From Sphingomonas spermidinifaciens (GTDB lineage: Bacteria > Pseudomonadota > Alphaproteobacteria > Sphingomonadales > Sphingomonadaceae): 64,000 nucleotides of DNA. Below the pieces are notes generated by a model that was given only the letters and a program-made list of their open reading frames with translations, ran no database searches and was not told the origin of the DNA. Location of the stretch: the NCBI RefSeq assembly GCF_002351485.1, contig NZ_NWMW01000002.1:310001-374000 (forward strand), written 5' to 3'. Both the position numbers and the translations under genes were made by a program. Positions 62,283-64,000 of this stretch are shown piece by piece (positions within the stretch are counted from its first letter, which is position 1; each line of letters opens with the position of its first letter).

Positions 62283-62468
62283 TTAGTCATCCTCCGGGCA
62301 TGGCCGTTCCTGCGGCGCGGTGTTGGGCGTGCCTTCGTCCGGCGGCGGCGGCGCGCATTCCGGACCGCAAGGCGCGCTTCGCTCGTCGGGCCGATCCGGG
62401 AGCGGAACCTCGGGCGGCGCGTGGGGATCGATCGTATCGGGGGGCGGTATCAGCGGCGGACGGGCCAT
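62283..62468 (-). CDS. Small proline-rich acidic protein
   Basis: A 61-residue protein with a fifth or more proline (MARPPLIPPPDTIDPHAPPEVPLP...ECAPPPPDEGTP...PCPEDD), likely disordered. AAGGAG lies 8 nt before the ATG. Similar short proline-rich proteins occur next to stress genes in sphingomonads as far as I recall, with no known role. It precedes the NUDIX gene by about 50 bp. Confidence 0.55.
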   Translation of the reverse strand: MARPPLIPPPDTIDPHAPPEVPLPDRPDERSAPCGPECAPPPPDEGTPNTAPQERPCPEDD

Positions 62469-62627
62469 GGTTCTGCTCCTTGGTGGAAGCTCCGAGCCTG
62501 CCGCGGCCCGACCCTGCGAGGCGATGCGCAATAATACGTGCCATGCACGGCGCTGCGATCCGGGCAACTACGAATTGGGTTCGGCCCCTGGAAAAGGTCT
62601 GATCCGGCACTTCGTTGGAGGAGCGCC

Positions 62628-62693
62628 ATGAAGCCTTCGGTCAATCCTTGCCGCGCTGATGCGCCCCGATCAGGAAGGCGCGTCAGATGGTGA
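62628..62693 (+). CDS. Possible 21-residue leader peptide
   Basis: A strong ribosome site (TTGGAGGAG, 6 nt before ATG) opens a 21-codon frame, MKPSVNPCRADAPRSGRRVRW, that ends inside the start of the next small gene (ATGGTGA overlap). Arginine-rich and with no homology I know. It could couple translation of the downstream gene or be a chance frame behind a real ribosome site. Confidence 0.4.
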   Translation: MKPSVNPCRADAPRSGRRVRW

Positions 62694-62818
62694 CACAGCG
62701 TGTCCGGACCTTCGGCGCCACCGCTGCACTGGCGCTGATCCTCGCTGCGTGCGGCTGGCTGGGATGGGCGGTTTTCCGTGACTTCTGGGTGCTCGCAAAT
62801 GCCCTCCTCCAGCCCTGA
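62687..62818 (+). CDS. 43-residue membrane or lipoprotein microprotein
   Basis: A short frame encoding a basic start (MVTQRVRTFG) and one hydrophobic segment ATAALALILAACGWLGWAVF, then a short tail. LAAC followed by G matches a lipobox, so it may be a tiny lipoprotein, or simply a single-span membrane protein. AGGAAGG lies about 8 nt upstream. It overlaps the GH130 gene by 20 bp in another frame. Confidence 0.5.
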   Translation: MVTQRVRTFGATAALALILAACGWLGWAVFRDFWVLANALLQP

Positions 62819-64000
62819 GCCGCTGGTCCGTCCGCTCAATCTTCTGCTGCGCCCGCAACCGGCACGCGTGGTGCTGCGCCCCTATGTCCCCGCCGACAAT
62901 GGCGGGGTGCCCGGCACGCCCAGCCCACCGCGGGTTCGCCGCATCCTCGACCGGGTGCTGGTGCTCGACGCAGACACGCTCGCCGCCGAGACGGCGCGGG
63001 TGCTCACCAACCTATTAAGCCGTCACCGCGACGTCGAATGCGTCCTGCAGCGGCGCTTCTACGATCTGGTCGAGCAGCAGGCGGCAGGATGCGCACTTAC
63101 GCCCGACCAGGCGTTGCTCGCGGGCGCCTATTTCGTCGAGGAATATTCGTTCGAGGCTGCAGCCCTGTTCAACCCGAGCATCGTCGCCCACCCAGACCAG
63201 AGCGGGATCGACCCGGGCACGGTCCGCATCGTCCTGTCGCTGCGCGGCGTCGGCGAGGGCCATATCTCCTCCATCATCTTTCGGACGGGGAAGTTCAGCA
63301 CTGCGGGCGGCCTCGTCCTGGACCCGCCCAGCCGTCTCGCGGCATCGCCTCAGATCGAATTCATCCCCGGCGGCGCGCCAGACGATCCCGGCGTGCGCCT
63401 CTATTTCGGCGAGCATGAGGATCTGTCCGAGCTCGTCATCTTCCCGGTCACGCTTCGCCAGCGGCACGGCATCGAGGACCTGCGGCTCGTCCGCTTCACC
63501 GAGGATGACGGGCACGTCACCTGGTTCGGGACCTATACCGCGTTCAGCGGCGAGGCGATCCGCCAGGAACTGCTCCGCACCCGCGACTTTGTCGGCTTCG
63601 AGTTGAACGCGCTGCGCGGCGCCATCACCCGCACGAAGGGGATGGCATTGTTCCCGCGCCGGGTCGGCGGGCGTTATGCGATGCTCGGCCGGCAGGATCA
63701 TGAGAATATCTGGTTGCTGCGCTCGAACGATCTCTACCAATGGGACACGGGCGAGATCGTCATATCGCCGCGCTGGCCCTGGGAGTTCATCCAAATCGGC
63801 AATTCCAGCCCGCCCATTGAGATCGACGAAGGGTGGCTGGTGATCACGCACGGCGTCGGAGCGGTGCGCAACTATTGCCTTGGGGCCTGCCTGCTCGACA
63901 AAAAGGACCCCTCCAGGCTGCTGGCACGCACTGCGAGACCCTTGATCCGCCCGAGCGAGGAAAGCCGCGACGGCTACGTCCCGAACGTCGCCTATAGCTG
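62799..64000 (+). CDS. GH130 family glycoside phosphorylase/hydrolase (partial, runs off window)
   Basis: From the ATG at 62799 an open frame of 400 codons continues past the window end. The first ~175 residues form an extra N-terminal helical domain (RRILDRVLVLDADTLAAETARVL, RRFYDLVEQQAAGCALTPDQALLAGAYFVEEYSFEAAALFNPSIV). The five-bladed propeller follows with GEGHISSIIFRTGKF, DGHVTWFGTYTAFSG, NDLYQWDTG, ITHGVGAVRNYCLGACLLDKKDPSRLLAR and DGYVPNVAYS, all GH130-like. The family phosphorolyses or hydrolyses beta-mannosides. The C-terminus with the last catalytic loop is outside. Confidence 0.85.
   Translation, partial: MPSSSPEPLVRPLNLLLRPQPARVVLRPYVPADNGGVPGTPSPPRVRRILDRVLVLDADTLAAETARVLTNLLSRHRDVECVLQRRFYDLVEQQAAGCALTPDQALLAGAYFVEEYSFEAAALFNPSIVAHPDQSGIDPGTVRIVLSLRGVGEGHISSIIFRTGKFSTAGGLVLDPPSRLAASPQIEFIPGGAPDDPGVRLYFGEHEDLSELVIFPVTLRQRHGIEDLRLVRFTEDDGHVTWFGTYTAFSGEAIRQELLRTRDFVGFELNALRGAITRTKGMALFPRRVGGRYAMLGRQDHENIWLLRSNDLYQWDTGEIVISPRWPWEFIQIGNSSPPIEIDEGWLVITHGVGAVRNYCLGACLLDKKDPSRLLARTARPLIRPSEESRDGYVPNVAYS

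Overview
The window is a GC-rich (roughly two-thirds G+C) chromosomal stretch of an alphaproteobacterium, most probably a sphingomonad. The evidence is a dense set of TonB/MFS/SDR catabolic genes, a NodT-type RND-class outer membrane protein with an EmrAB pump, a GapR homologue, Tat- and Sec-exported hydrolases, and the 'TTCGACAGGCTCAG'-type and 'GTCACCCCGG'-type intergenic repeats often seen in sphingomonads. No rRNA, CRISPR array or complete insertion sequence was seen.

Left part (1-43 kb), ordinary chromosome. It starts with a complete urtABCDE urea ABC transporter operon (183-4858) without visible urease genes. Next come a TetR/ferritin-like hydrolase pair and a housekeeping block (hspQ, rplU, rpmA, GNAT) beside a tRNA-Ser(CGA). 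Two small regulator/SDR modules follow (ArsR-SDR and LysR-NTF2-SDR). At 13.0-19.9 kb a tightly coupled minus-strand operon encodes a flavin monooxygenase, a predicted two-subunit C-glycoside deglycosidase (alpha: sugar-isomerase-like TIM barrel; beta: DUF6379 type), an MFS permease and a TonB receptor. It is divergent from a TetR gene, with two identical-arm palindromes in the promoter gap. On the plus strand (21.1-27.5 kb) lies a second carbohydrate-type cluster: MBL hydrolase, MFS permease, an unrecognised 750-residue protein that looks like an (alpha/alpha) barrel glycosidase, an SDR and a zinc dehydrogenase, the last three with ATGA overlaps. Then come nitronate monooxygenase, pth, rplY, a DUF2189 membrane protein, a Tat-exported Ntn-hydrolase acylase, a MarR-controlled EmrA-EmrB-NodT efflux operon, two hypotheticals, ruvC, yebC and gapR.

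Right part (43-64 kb), probable integrated island. A 45-nt 3' fragment of tRNA-Thr(GGT) (43002-43046, minus strand) adjoins an AT-rich gap and a P4-type tyrosine recombinase carrying an unusual C-terminal excisionase-like HTH. Everything to the right has a low-oxygen/stress flavour: two universal stress proteins, a FixL-like heme-PAS kinase with FixJ and a lone receiver, alcohol dehydrogenase, ADP-forming acyl-CoA synthetase/GNAT, flavodoxin-fold oxidoreductase, BON protein, host-attachment-like protein, L,D-transpeptidase, GT4 glycosyltransferase, beta-CASP MBL nuclease, NUDIX hydrolase and a GH130 enzyme that runs off the window end. Four genes here are visibly broken (an NAD(P)H oxidoreductase with internal deletion, a frameshifted acyl-CoA synthetase, a BON gene with an in-frame TAG, a 5'-truncated pfkB), whereas none was noticed in the left 43 kb. 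The island therefore seems to be decaying while its sensor system remains intact.

All functional calls come from reading motifs and recalling families; no database search was run.
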